64,000 nt of DNA from Spinellus fusiger (Eukaryota; Mucoromycota; Mucoromycetes; Mucorales; Phycomycetaceae): assembly GCA_025094145.1 (NCBI GenBank), contig JALLLS010000012.1, positions 248,001 to 312,000 on the forward strand. Reading direction: 5' to 3'. The translations under genes were made by a program, and so were the position numbers. Every line of letters begins with the position of its first letter. Position 1 is the stretch's first letter. Shown one piece after another: positions 47,893 to 59,562 of the stretch. The notes under the pieces were generated by a model. The model searched no databases. It had not been told where the DNA came from and was given only the letters and a program-made list of their open reading frames with translations.

Positions 47893-49353
47893 ATGGCAGC
47901 TTCTCATTTTATCCACTGGTGCAAAGAACAGGGCATTCATGCGCCTCATGTGAAGATTGAAAAGACAGCGTATGCAGGCAACGGACTTATCACTACCCAG
48001 TCATGTTCTCCCCAACAGCCGCTTGTGCAGATACCCAACTCATTAATACTCACTGCTCCTCGTGTACTATCCCAGGGCAGTGCTGTCTTTTCCCAAACAC
48101 TCAAGGAGTGTCTGTTAGTGCAGAAGGAAGCACAGTTGGAAGCAGCGTTAATGTTGCCTAAGAATGAAAAGCTGTGTCTGCGTCTGTTTCTTCTGTATGA
48201 AAACCACCACAGGACACCCTTCTGGCAGGCTTACAGGGAGATGCTGCCTAGTATTGAGTCGCTGCAAGAGACCCATGTCGTGTTCTCGGGACACACTCTA
48301 TTAAAGGGGACTCAGTTGTATGCATCTGTCCAAGCAAAAAGAGCTGCACTGGAAAAGGAGTTCTGTCGCCTCCAATCCCTTTCTGGTGGCTGGTTAAAAG
48401 ACACTTCTCTGGAGGCATGGTTGTGGGCAGACACTGTGTTTTGGTCGCGGGTGGTGAGTCTTGGAAGCAGCAGAGACAGAGAAGAACACTCCCCTGATGT
48501 TGCTCTTATTCCCTTCTTTGACATTGCAAACCATGGCGTGGAGCCCAATGTACGGTGGGAGCTAACATCCCAAGGCATGGCCATCGTGTGTATGAACGGC
48601 ACGGGTCTGCTCCCCAACCAGGAACTTCTTCTTTCTTATGGTGAAAAGTCAAACCAAGAATTGCTCTTCTTGCATGGATTTTGTCTTGAGAACAATCCTG
48701 TACCCTCCCAAGTCAAGATTCCCGTGGCTCCCTTTCTGGATCTAGGTGTAGAAGAAGATGAAAGGAAAGAGGGAGATTCACTGGGAGCTCAAAAGGGAGA
48801 ATGGTTAAACCAGAAATCGATCCATCCAGTAGTAACATTACAGAAGAAGAATGCACAGGAAGAAGCATTTGTGGGTGTGCATGCTATCTTTGGCTCTACT
48901 GGTTGGAGTTTCCAATCTATTGTCCTCATCTACTTGGTGGTGCTTGATCAAGACGACGGCCTTGTCATTAGCAGGGATCTACAAAACACACCCCAACCCT
49001 CTGCCTCCATGGATCCAGAACAGCCTGTACATGCAAATCTCAATGTTTATATAAGGGGACAGTCTATTGAGAAGATGGCATCCATTGCGGACCAAGTTGC
49101 TTTAATGGAGCACTGTAGAGTCATTCAATTACGTGTGGTGATGTTGCTGTTAGATGCATTGGCCTATCATCTGGACGCTCTTTGGTCTAACTACGGTGAG
49201 TCGGCTGCCTTGCTATCCACATCAATTGCAAAGTATAGACAAGAAGAAGCAGATGGCTTGGAGCATGCAAGTGGCTTATTGGTAGACATAAGAGACCAAT
49301 TGGTTGAGGATGACTCTGTTCTGAAGTACTTATCAGGCCATGGACAGGAATAA
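47893..49353 (+). CDS. SET-domain protein lysine methyltransferase (SETD3/SETD6/RLSMT class)
   Basis: An intronless frame of 486 aa. The class methylates lysine (or His in SETD3) of non-histone proteins with S-adenosylmethionine. The SET domain starts near residue 15 (HVKIEKTAYAGNGLITTQ), is interrupted by the long i-SET insert typical of this class, and shows DVALIPFFDIANHGVEPNV, then ELLLSYGEKSNQELLFLHGF (the AdoMet/catalytic Tyr motif), followed by an alpha-helical Rubis-subs-bind-like C-terminal region. NH of ANH and the Tyr of SYGEKSN are present. Substrate unknown. Confidence 0.92.
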   Translation: MAASHFIHWCKEQGIHAPHVKIEKTAYAGNGLITTQSCSPQQPLVQIPNSLILTAPRVLSQGSAVFSQTLKECLLVQKEAQLEAALMLPKNEKLCLRLFLLYENHHRTPFWQAYREMLPSIESLQETHVVFSGHTLLKGTQLYASVQAKRAALEKEFCRLQSLSGGWLKDTSLEAWLWADTVFWSRVVSLGSSRDREEHSPDVALIPFFDIANHGVEPNVRWELTSQGMAIVCMNGTGLLPNQELLLSYGEKSNQELLFLHGFCLENNPVPSQVKIPVAPFLDLGVEEDERKEGDSLGAQKGEWLNQKSIHPVVTLQKKNAQEEAFVGVHAIFGSTGWSFQSIVLIYLVVLDQDDGLVISRDLQNTPQPSASMDPEQPVHANLNVYIRGQSIEKMASIADQVALMEHCRVIQLRVVMLLLDALAYHLDALWSNYGESAALLSTSIAKYRQEEADGLEHASGLLVDIRDQLVEDDSVLKYLSGHGQE

Positions 49354-49822
49354 AGACTGCCAATGAAGGGGTAATAAAAGTAAATACTTTACGGAATACA
49401 AAAGAATGAGTTTCATTAGTGGTGGTGGTAGTATAAGGCATAGGCAGGTACTTACTTTTTAATATTTACAAGTGTTGGAGGGCGAGTATCTATCACAAGA
49501 GATACTACTTTATTATCCATCATTTTAACTAATAAACTGTTATTAATTGTATTAATTAATATAATTAATAACATAAATATCATACGTAGAGAAATGTCAA
49601 TTTTCAACTCAAAATAAGACAGGGTAGGCTATACAAGTAGACTTAAATGTATGTTTTTTTTGTTTGTTTTATTTTGTATTAACATATATCACTTACAATA
49701 CACTCTATCAGTCAAGATACAATAATGTCATTCAAGAGTGAATGCTCTTCTATTCATAGTAGTATTGATGAATCCAAGTTATAGTCCCATCATGGCCTAA
49801 TATCATATTCTAAACCCATGAA

Positions 49823-49858
<36 letters not shown>

Positions 49859-50379
49859 CATCATCACAAACCACTGTACCTACATGGTAATATGTGATAT
49901 TTCTCAGTGTAGTATTCTAGTCCCCCCCTCCTTTCATCTCTTTCATGTACTTGACTCTCTAATGCCAAGCTCACGGGTCAAGTGATGAGTACGAATTCTT
50001 GGTATAATTCATGATGAACAGTGCTTACAAGTCTACCCAAATATAAGAGGATTTACCGTATTTGTAAAATTACTCAAATGAATCCCTAATACATTTGATG
50101 TATTCTTGATATGTAAATTAGAATGTGTCCTCATCCAATTGACTTGTATTATTCTTTTGTTTACTGGTCAACCAATTATTAAAGCAAGGTGTCTATTAAT
50201 ACAGAGGAAGAAGAAAAAGAAGAAAATAGAATCACTTTTTTATTTTTATTTTTTCCTGGTCAATGTGTTGTATTTGTTCTTGTTATGTTAGCAAATAAAG
50301 ATCAACCGACCCTGTGGATAAAATATGCCAAGCAAATATGTTGAGTTCTCTATTTATTGTCTTGGAGAAATCTCTCTAT
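49354..50379. other. AT-rich intergenic region between SET and SMP3 3' ends
   Basis: About 1 kb between convergent genes. It holds an (ATT)n run of about 12 units at 49823-49858 and poly-A/T tracts. No gene. Confidence 0.6.
49823..49858. repeat. (ATT)n microsatellite
   Basis: About twelve ATT units in an intergenic spacer, followed by CATCATCA. Confidence 0.95.
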
Positions 50380-52929
50380 CTAGTCATTACGAACAATTAG
50401 CCAAACATTCAATGTCATTAGATTAGCAGGCTCTGAGCTTTCTTCTGATGTTCTTTTCATTAAGAGATCAATATGATCAAAGTTAATATGAGGGTTATAG
50501 CGTGTTAATAAGTAGTAACGACGACCCTCAAGTACTGGTAAATCAGCCAGCTCTGGTGCAATCAGAAGAGTTCTATTCCACATATACATATATATATATA
50601 TTTAGCTTCTTTCTTTATCTATTAGAGGATCTTTCTCCTTTTTATTTATTTATTTATTTCTTCTTACCTCTCAAATGTATTGATTTCATCAGAAGGTACA
50701 AAATCAATAATGTTACGATGGCGATGGTATTGGTTCAATGGAACACCACCTCGGAGATTCAGTACTTTTTCAACTAGCTCAGTGTCTCCAGCAACATCAG
50801 TTACTTTTATAAGAATATTACTTGTATCTATGATGCTTGAGTAACATTATTTTACGCAATGCATATCCGGGTCTACCTTTCCATAGTGTTGGGTAGGCTA
50901 GAAGATGTCTTGGTGGCATATATGTCTTATAAAACACAAAATGAGTAGTGACATTATAATCGCTCCGAGGTTTCTTGGCTAAAAAGAAAAAAGAAAAAAG
51001 AAAAAAGAAAGACATTGTGTTAGTGTAATCAATAGCTACCGCTAATCATCTAATCTATATTACCCTTGAAATCAAGATGACAAGTGAGTCCACCCACTGG
51101 TGTTTGTTCACAGCCTTGGATGCCCGTGTACTGTTGTTGAAGGTAGCTGAGTGTAGGAACAAGACCTCCCTAATACAAGTGTAATTGTTTGAATTTCTTA
51201 TGTTATGAGCAATAAAATAAATAAACTTACTTGATGCAAGACACCAAAAACAAAGGTTGTAATGATATTAAACATAATCCAGGTGATCTGTACATACGTG
51301 GCATTGATGAACTATCTCTATTGAATGAGGTGTGTCTTGAGCTTACCCAGAACATCACAGGAAGACGAGTACGGTTCCAGGTGTAGAGAATGATCAGAGA
51401 AACAAGCATAGGTGCCAGGAAGCGTGCCTCTTGATGAGGGAAGATGGATAATCCTGCCATGGAGGTTGCTACTGTCAACAGGGCCACTGGAATAGACATG
51501 GAGGTGTGTCTGTAGTTAATCTACAGTGCAGTGCTTATTCTACAGTGCTTACCATAATACACTCGGCTGAATGCATCCTTGTAGGCTACAGTGACATGGT
51601 CAACAACACTAAATACGCTGGCAATAGCCAAGGGTCCAAAGAGCATAGGGAAATTAACAAGCAAATGAAGATAGCGAGGATGTAAGCCATGCAATTCCAG
51701 ATTATCAATGTTCACATTGTATAGCATGTTATTAAGGGGAGTGAGTAGCAGGTTTCCCTATCCTTTTATAAGTATACTGATTCTACACACAACATCATCC
51801 TACCTTCATCTTCATCGAAAGCAGAAAACTGGGGTTCAGTAGAAGATCCATCCACTGTGACATGGACACCAGAGGCTGGTTGTCTACTGTCATTTGGAGT
51901 GCACCATAATAAACTGAATCAGCAAAAGAACATCCCAGACCAACGACACTAGCCCCCAGTAGAAATGTGACCAAGGACGCAGTCAAGGGTCTACATGAAT
52001 GATGAATACAAAGGCAGCATTGTACTTATCCGCTTTACCTTTTAGAAGCACTCCATAGAAATGCAACTCCCAATGGGAAGCCATAAAGAACAAAAGTAAT
52101 ACGTGTAAATACACCCAAACACAGTAAAGATCCAAGAGTAAATGCAGCCAACAAAGAGGCCTACCCTTATTGCAGTTAATTCTTTCTCTGTTTCTCTGTT
52201 TCTCTGTTTCTCTGTTTCTCTGTTTCTCTGTTTCTCTGTTTCTCTGTTTCTCTGTTTCTCTGTTTCTCTTACATTTACACTGAATGTAACATAGGCACAT
52301 AGACTTAGGCATAAAACAACAGCCTCCACAGAATTAGAAAAGGGTCTTGTATAGTACACTAGCATCACTTGACTCGTGGCCAACACAAGCAAAGGCATCG
52401 AGTAATCCTTCTTCATGGCTGTGTACAGGCGAATAACACTGAAGTCTATAGATTCATTTATTCTTGGGATTCAATGCATAACCACCAGTGTCTGTATCTT
52501 ACCAATGACCAACGAAAGAACAAAGCAGGCTGTTCTCTCTACCATAAAAAGAGTAAAAGTACTCATCACTACTGCCATATCTTTAGTGAGTCACTCCTTG
52601 TGTCCTTGATAACTCCTCTTACCCTGTTCACTCTGACCCGTCCACAGTGCATATTGACGCATGATCCAGAATGGAACACCAGTTGTTAATAGCCTAAGTA
52701 CTGCCTTAGCATCTACACTGGGTAGGTTGTCTTACGGAATGACAATCGACCGAGCAGCATGAGCAGGTGTAAACTCCCAAGGTATCCACGTATCTACTCC
52801 TAATAGCAGACCAGCAGATATTTCTGGTGATTGGAAGAATTCATCAGGATGAACATAGCCTGGTAAGTTGGCTACTATCCATCTTGCAAGTAGCAGAGTG
52901 GCATACAGGGCAATAAGCTCCTTTTTCAT
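50380..52929 (-). CDS. SMP3: GPI mannosyltransferase 4 (Smp3/PIG-Z, GT22)
   Basis: Thirteen exons (52929-52736, 52693-52623, 52580-52503, 52445-52273, 52160-52039, 51990-51804, 51757-51553, 51486-51347, 51287-51231, 51169-51064, 50978-50877, 50827-50668, 50572-50380) give 595 aa. The enzyme adds the fourth, side-chain mannose to GPI precursors in the ER lumen using dolichol-phosphate mannose; in fungi it is often essential for anchoring. Evidence: the luminal catalytic loop HPDEFFQSPE near the start, MLVYYTRPFSNSVEA, GVFTRITFVLYGFPLG, LLTPLNNMLYNVN...HGLHPRYLHLLVN, FPHQEARFLAPML and FGVLHQGGLVPTL, plus many membrane helices. All junctions keep frame. Intron 4 carries an octamer tandem repeat. 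Confidence 0.95.
52183..52270. repeat. Octanucleotide tandem repeat in SMP3 intron 4 (TTTCTCTG, ten full copies)
   Basis: Ten exact copies plus a partial one lie between the donor (52272) and acceptor of intron 4. On the coding strand the unit reads AGAAACAG, so every unit carries a CAG. The intron is 112 nt, of which most is repeat. Confidence 0.95.
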
Positions 52930-53444
52930 GCTAAAGAAGAACAAATAAGCTTGGGTTTGTAAGGATGATGTATGTAAACCCAGTCATTGCTGACTTGTGA
53001 TTCAATTGATAGAGTATCCTCACTCTTGTCTTTTCTCGGGCTTCATTCTTTCTGTTCATTCTTACTTTTGTTTATTTTTATTATATATATATATATAAGA
53101 AAAGAGGAAGGGGCGCGGGGCATATCTACAGCGGTGGGTGTTCTTTAGCCTTTCACTCTTAATAAAAGACGGCTTGAATTCAGTCAATCCACTCTAACAT
53201 TTACAAAAAGGATGTTGGTAGGAGATTGAAAGAAAGAAAATAAAATGAAATATCTGAGTTCCATTTGTTTCTGCTTTCTTTTGCCATAGCAACTGTGCGA
53301 GTCCATGGGTGATACAGTTCTTGAAGCATAGCAACAACATCTCAACAGTGACAAAGAAAAGAAACAAGAAAAGAAAAGGAATGACATGTTATTCTATATC
53401 TTAAGCATCCAATTGACTGAATTAAGAAAACAAGTGTCTTTGTG
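52930..53444. other. Intergenic region, SMP3 promoter / phosphatase 3' flank
   Basis: About 515 bp containing a (TA)n run at 53083-53095 and an A/G-rich tract at 53350-53380. No coding sequence is supported. Confidence 0.55.
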
Positions 53445-54164
53445 CTATGAACTTGGACCCTCTTCTGCCTGCTCATCAAGAATAGCATCCATTGGGTGAG
53501 TCTCTTTGTAAGTAAGATAGGCAGGATGAAGAGGATGATAGTCATAGTCCATCTCTCGGTACAGTCTCAGCTGATCCAGGAACCCTTGGTTGGGATGGAT
53601 AAAGGGTCTGTTCTGGGCTATCAATGCAAGGGCTTCTTTGTGTCTTAATTTACACTTCTTCATCCAGTAAGCAGCTGCAATGGTCGGACTGCGAGAGATA
53701 CCACCAAGGCAGTGCACGAGAACACGCTGTCCACATGAAAGAGCAGCATCAATGAATGCATAGGTCTCTGGAAAATAGCGAATGATCTCTGCCTCGGGAT
53801 GATCGGGAATCTCAATGATCTTATAGAATGTGCAAATGCAAGTCCAATGTTATGATCTCTTCTCTGTCTTGGAGCCTCTTCCTCCCTCCCTGCTTACCTT
53901 GTTGCAATAGTCACCTCTATCATCCTTCCATTTGAATTTCCCCAGAGTCAATATATGGGTAATATTGTTGTTTTTCAGAAATCTTTGGGATTCTAGTGCA
54001 GTATAGCCTCCCACCCATAGACCGGGAAGGACTTGTTGGGCTACACTCACCATAAGAATACCACCTGGCTTTCCATCTGACCCACTCTCAAGGGCATGGT
54101 AGTGGGGTGAAATGTCTTGATGCACGTGATCCTCCTCAATGGATAGCACTTGAAGGCCTTGCAT
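53445..54164 (-). CDS. Dual-specificity protein phosphatase
   Basis: Two exons (54164-53898, 53819-53445) give 213 aa. The phosphatase domain begins near residue 40 (VAQQVLPGLWVGGYTALESQ, FLKNNNITHILTLGK). It continues with the acid loop IIEIPDHPEAEII (general-acid Asp about residue 94) and the P-loop VHCLGGISRSPTIAAAYWM (catalytic Cys about 126, Arg about 132), then AYWMKKCKLRHKEALALI and RPFIHPNQGFLDQL. This is the classical MAPK-phosphatase/YVH1-like DSP core without extra domains. It likely removes phosphate from Ser/Thr/Tyr of a signalling kinase; substrate unknown. The 28-residue tail after the domain is acidic. The ATG at 54164 is the most upstream after a probable leader; a Met further upstream is out of frame. 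Confidence 0.9.
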
Positions 54165-54928
54165 TTTCCTCAATCTCCTCACACTACAGAATAAATAGAA
54201 GCAAAGTTGGTTGTCCTTATCGAGAGGCCAAGAAGAAGAGGAAGAAAAAAAAAGAGAGAAAGAAAGTGTATGCAGCGGAATGATCAATGACATTCGAGGA
54301 AATCCAGAGTCACACAGATGGCTATGAATTCAGAGAACGGAAGCGTCACTTTACCTCCGTAAAATCCACACTCTGCCTATAGTGTTCATGTCAGTGTCAT
54401 TGTCATTGTACCTACTCATCATCTCATTAAGGAATTACTATACTATCATGTCATGGTGCATACTCAAATAAAGTCAGTGCTTAATAGTATAGGCAATACC
54501 AATGTCAACAAAGATACTAGGTTAGGGTCGTCTCTAGAAAATAAAAATAAAAATACATAGGCTTTGCTATCGTGCATAGAGTCAAAAACTCACTCTTCAT
54601 TCTCCGTCCATGCACTGATAACAGCATCCCCCCTCTACCTTCCTTACTAAAGGCCTTGCTTGGCTTGATTCTCCTCTTTCTTTAACAGTGAATCCAATGG
54701 GTCAGCTTCATCTGTTCTTGTCTGCCATTTAAATTACAGTAGAAATCACAAAGTGAAGTTTTATTTTGTATTTTGATAAGCAATTGCAAATCAAACATCT
54801 CTCTTCTTTAAAATAGTGTTGAGGAAACAACCAACAGTAGAGGAGAGTATTATGAAATGATAACAACAACAAAGAAAAGAAAGAAGAATATATGACAAGG
54901 GGAGAAACAACAGAGAAGGAAGATCCTC
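54165..54928. other. Intergenic region, phosphatase promoter / CHS7 3' flank
   Basis: About 760 bp without a convincing gene. It contains short AT-rich stretches and a small GTCATTGTCATTGTA direct repeat near 54395-54410. Confidence 0.5.
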
Positions 54929-56253
54929 TTAGTAAGGATGCTGTTCATAGTGTTGGTATTGCTGACCATACTGCTGCTGTTGTGGCTGCTGTTGTTGTTG
55001 CTGCTGGTTATACTGAGTGCCATAGTTCTGTGCCAATTCATCTTCTCCCAAGAGCTCCTTGACTTCCCATACATTCTGCTTGCTACCCACAGAAAACTCA
55101 AGATCCTCCTTGGTAATGGAGTCCCAGTACTTGTATACCATCATCACAGCCAGAAGAGTACAGATGGTACCAAAGAAGAGACCATCGACATAGTGCTTGA
55201 CTTGGTCACAGATGAACACCGAGAAGATGTACATCAATACCTGGCCAATGACAAAGAAAAAGGTGCCAAACAGAATATCACCCAAGGGCCAACGATCGTC
55301 CAGAGTGTTTACAACAAGAACGACTTGCGAAACAACATAGATCAGAAAGGCAGCACCGTTAATAATGAAATAAAAGGTCCACAAGGCACCTGGTTTGGAG
55401 TAAGAGAAGGGGCCAATGTTCTTGAAAGTACAGATGGAAATAGCACCCACAAGTAGGAAGATGAGCAGAGAACTAATGCGAATGGACCATAGAGAAAGAG
55501 GAGTGCCATCTTCTGCAAATTGGAAACCAACAAAGCCATTGAGCAGTAGACACCAAAAGGTGGCACTTATTAAGCCTATATGGACAGCAGTAAACCACTA
55601 AGGATGGATGGAGTCAGTCACTTATTCATTGGGTGGAGGCTGTTGTATCTTACAGGATAAACAGGAGAAGATGTAGGAATAATGCCAGTGATAAGGAACA
55701 TTTCCAAGAAGACTGTCAGCATATAGAGGTAGAAGAACATAACAATTTCCTTGCGGCCTATTGAAGATGGGCGTCAGGGGGAGAACAAGTAGCAAGATGG
55801 ACTAGAAAAGAGGGAGATGTGCTTACCAACAGCAGTATATTTTGATCGAATGTGATAAATCATAATAGCAGCCATGATGATAGCCACCACATCAATAATA
55901 AGAGTGGCTGTAGACAGTTCAATTTAGTATTTCCATCCATGCTATAAAAAAGAGTAACTTCTATTGTAATTCCTATTGTAATTTTCATGTCTTCTTTATG
56001 CACCAACACCCTCACAACGATGGGCGTATCTCCAAGCTCATTTCCAGAGTAGAATAGAAAGAACTAGGCTCCATCATAAGACGGCTTCTTTACCTGGCTG
56101 GAAGATCAGATTGCCACCCAAATCAACGTTACGGGAATAGCAAACAGGCTCAATACCGTCGGCCTGTCCAATCAGCGGGCATAAACTGAGTGCAATTGTT
56201 TGACAGATACCATCAAAACTAAAGGCATCGATGCGATATGTGATAGCCACCAT
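54929..56253 (-). CDS. CHS7: Chitin synthase export chaperone (Chs7 family)
   Basis: Four exons (56253-56094, 55907-55827, 55757-55654, 55597-54929) give 337 aa. Chs7 is an ER membrane chaperone that lets chitin synthase III leave the ER. Seen: the N-terminal ICQTIALSLCPLIGQ...EPVCYSRNVDLGGNLIFQP, membrane helices (IIDVVAIIMAAIMIYHIRSKYTAVGRKEI, FFYLYMLTVFLEMFLITGIIP, AVHIGLISATFWCLLLNGFVGFQ) and SLLIFLLVGAISICTFKNIG, and the FTAVHIGLIS motif. The C-terminus is cytosolic, with an unusual Gln/Tyr-rich end (about residues 310-337). The exon 2 acceptor (CTACAG) was chosen because the upstream AG gives a stop. Confidence 0.95.
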
Positions 56254-57228
56254 AGTAAAGAGTGATAAACAGGTGGAGGTTGGAGATATATATCAAAAAG
56301 AAAGGGAGAGGGCCTTTCTTCTACTGCTTTCAAGAAGAAACACACACGACTGCTTTTTGGCGGTAGGAAATGCCAAAGAAGAATAGGTGTTTTTTAATAA
56401 TAATAATAGAGAGAAGAGAAGGTGCGTAAGTGCTATGAGTGCTTATGATTGCTTGTGTGTGACGACAAAGAAAGAGAAAGGGGGAAGAAGAGAAGATGGG
56501 CTCAGGAAAAAAAAAACAAATTGACCGCTCTTGGTTAAACAATCAAAATAACCATAGAAACCGGCGTTGCTTAGTTTCATCACTGCCAATCAGTCGGTAT
56601 TGCTAAAAATAGCCAATGATTCAGTGCCTATGACATGTGTCGGACAGTAAATAATTGAAAGATAGAGATAGTAAGAGTCAAGGGTCAGTGACAGAAATGC
56701 AGTGGAGCCAAAGAGTGAAATCAAGACTGCCTATTTTCATGGACACTTATGAGGAGATAGACAAAAACAGCCTCGGATAAATATAATTAGCCACACTAGA
56801 TCAGAGATATAAATAAACAGGTACGTAGATGGATCTAGTTATCTATTTATATCAATGTAAACAACATAAAGTTGGAAAGTTAAAAGCCTAAAATTGATTA
56901 GGCAATGGGCAATAGTAAATAATGAGTGACAAGTGATAGATAAGGGAGATGGATAGCAAGTACCAAGTGATAAGTAACAAATAACAAATGTGATAATAAA
57001 AGTGATAAATATTAACAGACATTAAGCAGTCAATAATAGTATACCATAATAATGTAAAAAAAAAAGAAAAGAAAGACAATCTCTTTGTCTCTATTTATAT
57101 ATGGTTTAGTTACCCCATAGAATCCAGGTTTTGGCTGTAAATGTAAAAAAGTAAAAAAAAAAAAAAAGGTCTTTATTTTAAGTTGAATATATCCGCTCAA
57201 GAAGAAACTACTTTATTGTACCTTTATT

Positions 57229-57357
57229 ATTTTATAAATATATTTTATTTTATAAATATATTTTATTTTATTTTATTTTATAAATATATTTTATTTTATT
57301 TTATTTTATAAATATATTTTATTTTATTTTATAAATATATTTTATTTTATTTTATTT
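57229..57357. repeat. AT-only tandem block (TTTTATAAATATATTTTATT units)
   Basis: About 129 bp almost without G or C, built from variable-length units joined by TATAAATATA. Easily unwound DNA, non-coding. Confidence 0.9.
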
Positions 57358-57476
57358 GGGGGAGAGAGAGAATGTCTTGAATATCTACATTTTCATTGTT
57401 ATTACCGGTGACTATCATACCTATTTAGACATTTGTTTTCTTACTTAACTCATTAAGTTGATAATGCCTGTTTCGC

Positions 57477-57550
57477 CCATTTGCCCATTTATTATTGCTT
57501 ATTTGTTACTGCCCATTTGTTACTGCCCATTTACTACTGCCCATTTACTA
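57477..57550. repeat. GCCCATTTACTACT direct repeats
   Basis: About four diverged units of GCCCATTT(G/A)(T/C)TACT next to the AT block. No coding frame. Confidence 0.75.
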
Positions 57551-58500
57551 CTTATTATTTTCACTTATTGACAATAGATGAAGAAAGTGTAGTACAGTCA
57601 CAGCTTTAAAGCATTGCACATGGGCTCATCCAAAATAAACGAAAACGAGACTCCATATTACTCGAACCCACTTCTTGTCCCACTTGAAATAGACACTTGT
57701 CCTTAACAAAAAGCAAATCAATTATTTATCTATTATGTAGTGCGACTTAATTAGCCATTCTAAAGTATCAATAAGTAGCCGATGAACACAATCACCTGTC
57801 GCCGTAACAATAAATTAATAAATGAGTAGAATCATCATGTATTTATGACAATTCCTTATAGAATCCGAAGAAATATTCATTTTTCTACAGAAAATAGTAG
57901 CAAATCACCTTTTTCTCTTTCTTATTTTTTACAGGTGCCAATCCACACTTTCCCGTGCTGAGAGAACACAAAGAGAGACAGACTAATCCATATGCAAATC
58001 AATGCAGCCAAGAATATATTACTGTAAAACCCCACCCTGTCTATGATCTATGAAGATCCATCATAGTTGCCCTTGGATACAGCACTAGACACACCAATGC
58101 ATCCATGGACCAGCAGCATGTCTTTCTGATACTCTATCATGATGGACAGATAGACGCATTTGCTCCGTTAGGATAGAGTGGAGGGCCATCAGTGGACGCA
58201 CAGATGACAATGGATGACTTTAATGCATCAGCATAACACATCCAATGGCAAATGGCACTGTGCTCACCCATATCACAAGTAATACAAAACGTGTCCAAGC
58301 GACATCAATGATGTTTTCAGTTTATTTCTTTTGTAGGAACATTTCTCAGTCCATTAGAGGATTGGTCTGATAGAATGGGTGCCACTTTTAGAGTCAACCT
58401 TTATTGCGTGTTACTCTGAATTTGCGTTGGACAGTTAAATAAGAGCTGTTTCTGCCAATCTCAATCCCTAACTTTCCCCCTTTCCTTTCCTTTTTCTATC

Positions 58501-59359
58501 ATGTTGCAGCAGTCTTCTCGGCTGTTTTCTTTCTCTGCCCTTATTGTTGCTCTGGCCATCAGCCTCCCCTTCCTCTCATTTGCCTGTGCCCAGGGAGTGA
58601 GCAAGACGGGAATGATTGACGGCAAGGCATTCTATTCTGCTGCCAAAATACTCAATACTGGACACTACACCTTCCAGGCTTACGGCACAAAAAACAAATT
58701 GACTCTTATCAGTTCCGATAACATCCTTGCCCCTGCTGCCAGTGGTAACAACCAGTGGGAGATAAAGAAGCACGGCACAACAAAGTACTTTACAATGCGT
58801 GGTTTCAATAATGCTGGACTTTCTAAATGTGTTTCCACGCGTTGGGTAAATAGAATTGAGTTTGTTATTCAGCAAAAGAGGCTAATGCTTGTATTATCTA
58901 CTGCATATCTGTCATGTATTTCATGTATTTCATTGATTGTATGTCTATTGTATGTATGTATCCTTACATTAGGCATTTGCAAAGCCTGCTGGCTATCCTG
59001 ATGCTGCAGTGGTAAGTGTTCTCTTATTCTCTCTTTGTACGTAGAAACACATCCACACAATCCCTCTTATTAATGATCTATCATTGGATAATGTACAGAT
59101 GTGGCAATGTGAAGTAGACACCGACAAGCCTTTGTACTATGGCTACGATCCCATTTATCCTCCCAAGCAGATGTGGCTCACTGTGCCAGATCAGCACCAC
59201 AACGGCTACATTAAACTTGTCTCTGGCTCCCATTTGTACGATATGATCCCTCGCTGTATCACTCCCGACCATATTACTGGTGGCATTCGTCTCAAGAAGT
59301 GTTTAGTGAATACCAATGATACCTCTTTGCTGTGGAAGGTAGCCACCATCAAGGGCTAA
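58501..59359 (+). CDS. Small secreted protein, uncharacterised
   Basis: Three exons (58501-58845, 58973-59011, 59099-59359) give 214 aa. A clear signal peptide (about 1-31: hydrophobic SALIVALAISLPFLSFACAQ with likely cleavage after CAQ) is followed by a Thr/Asn/Lys/Trp-rich domain with several cysteines (SKCVST, MWQCEV, PRCITP, KKCLVN) that could form two disulfides, and no membrane segment. It ends TSLLWKVATIKG. The 39-nt second exon (AFAKPAGYPDAAV) keeps phase. I do not recognise a family; the repeated Trp/Lys/Gly pattern is compatible with a small beta-rich secreted protein or an effector-like protein, which is only inference. Confidence 0.8.
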
Positions 59360-59562
59360 AAAGGACACTCTTTTTTCCCTTGATGAATTCCTAATGAATC
59401 CCCCCCTCCTCACTGTCAATTGTTTGTCGAATAAACTCAATTTCTCCCTCTCACTCCAACTCCAACTCCCTTGCACATTTGTTCTGCCTTTGACTCAAGT
59501 AGAGTCCATTTCCTGTGACTTGTTATTGTATTTTTTCTCTTTTCCTCTTCTTCCGTGTCAGT

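Larger units (their letters stand above)
56254..58500. other. AT-rich intergenic region
   Basis: About 2.2 kb. It contains a TTTTATAAATATA-type tandem block at 57229-57357 and repeated GCCCATTTACTACT units at 57477-57550. All open frames are repeat shadows. Confidence 0.6.
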
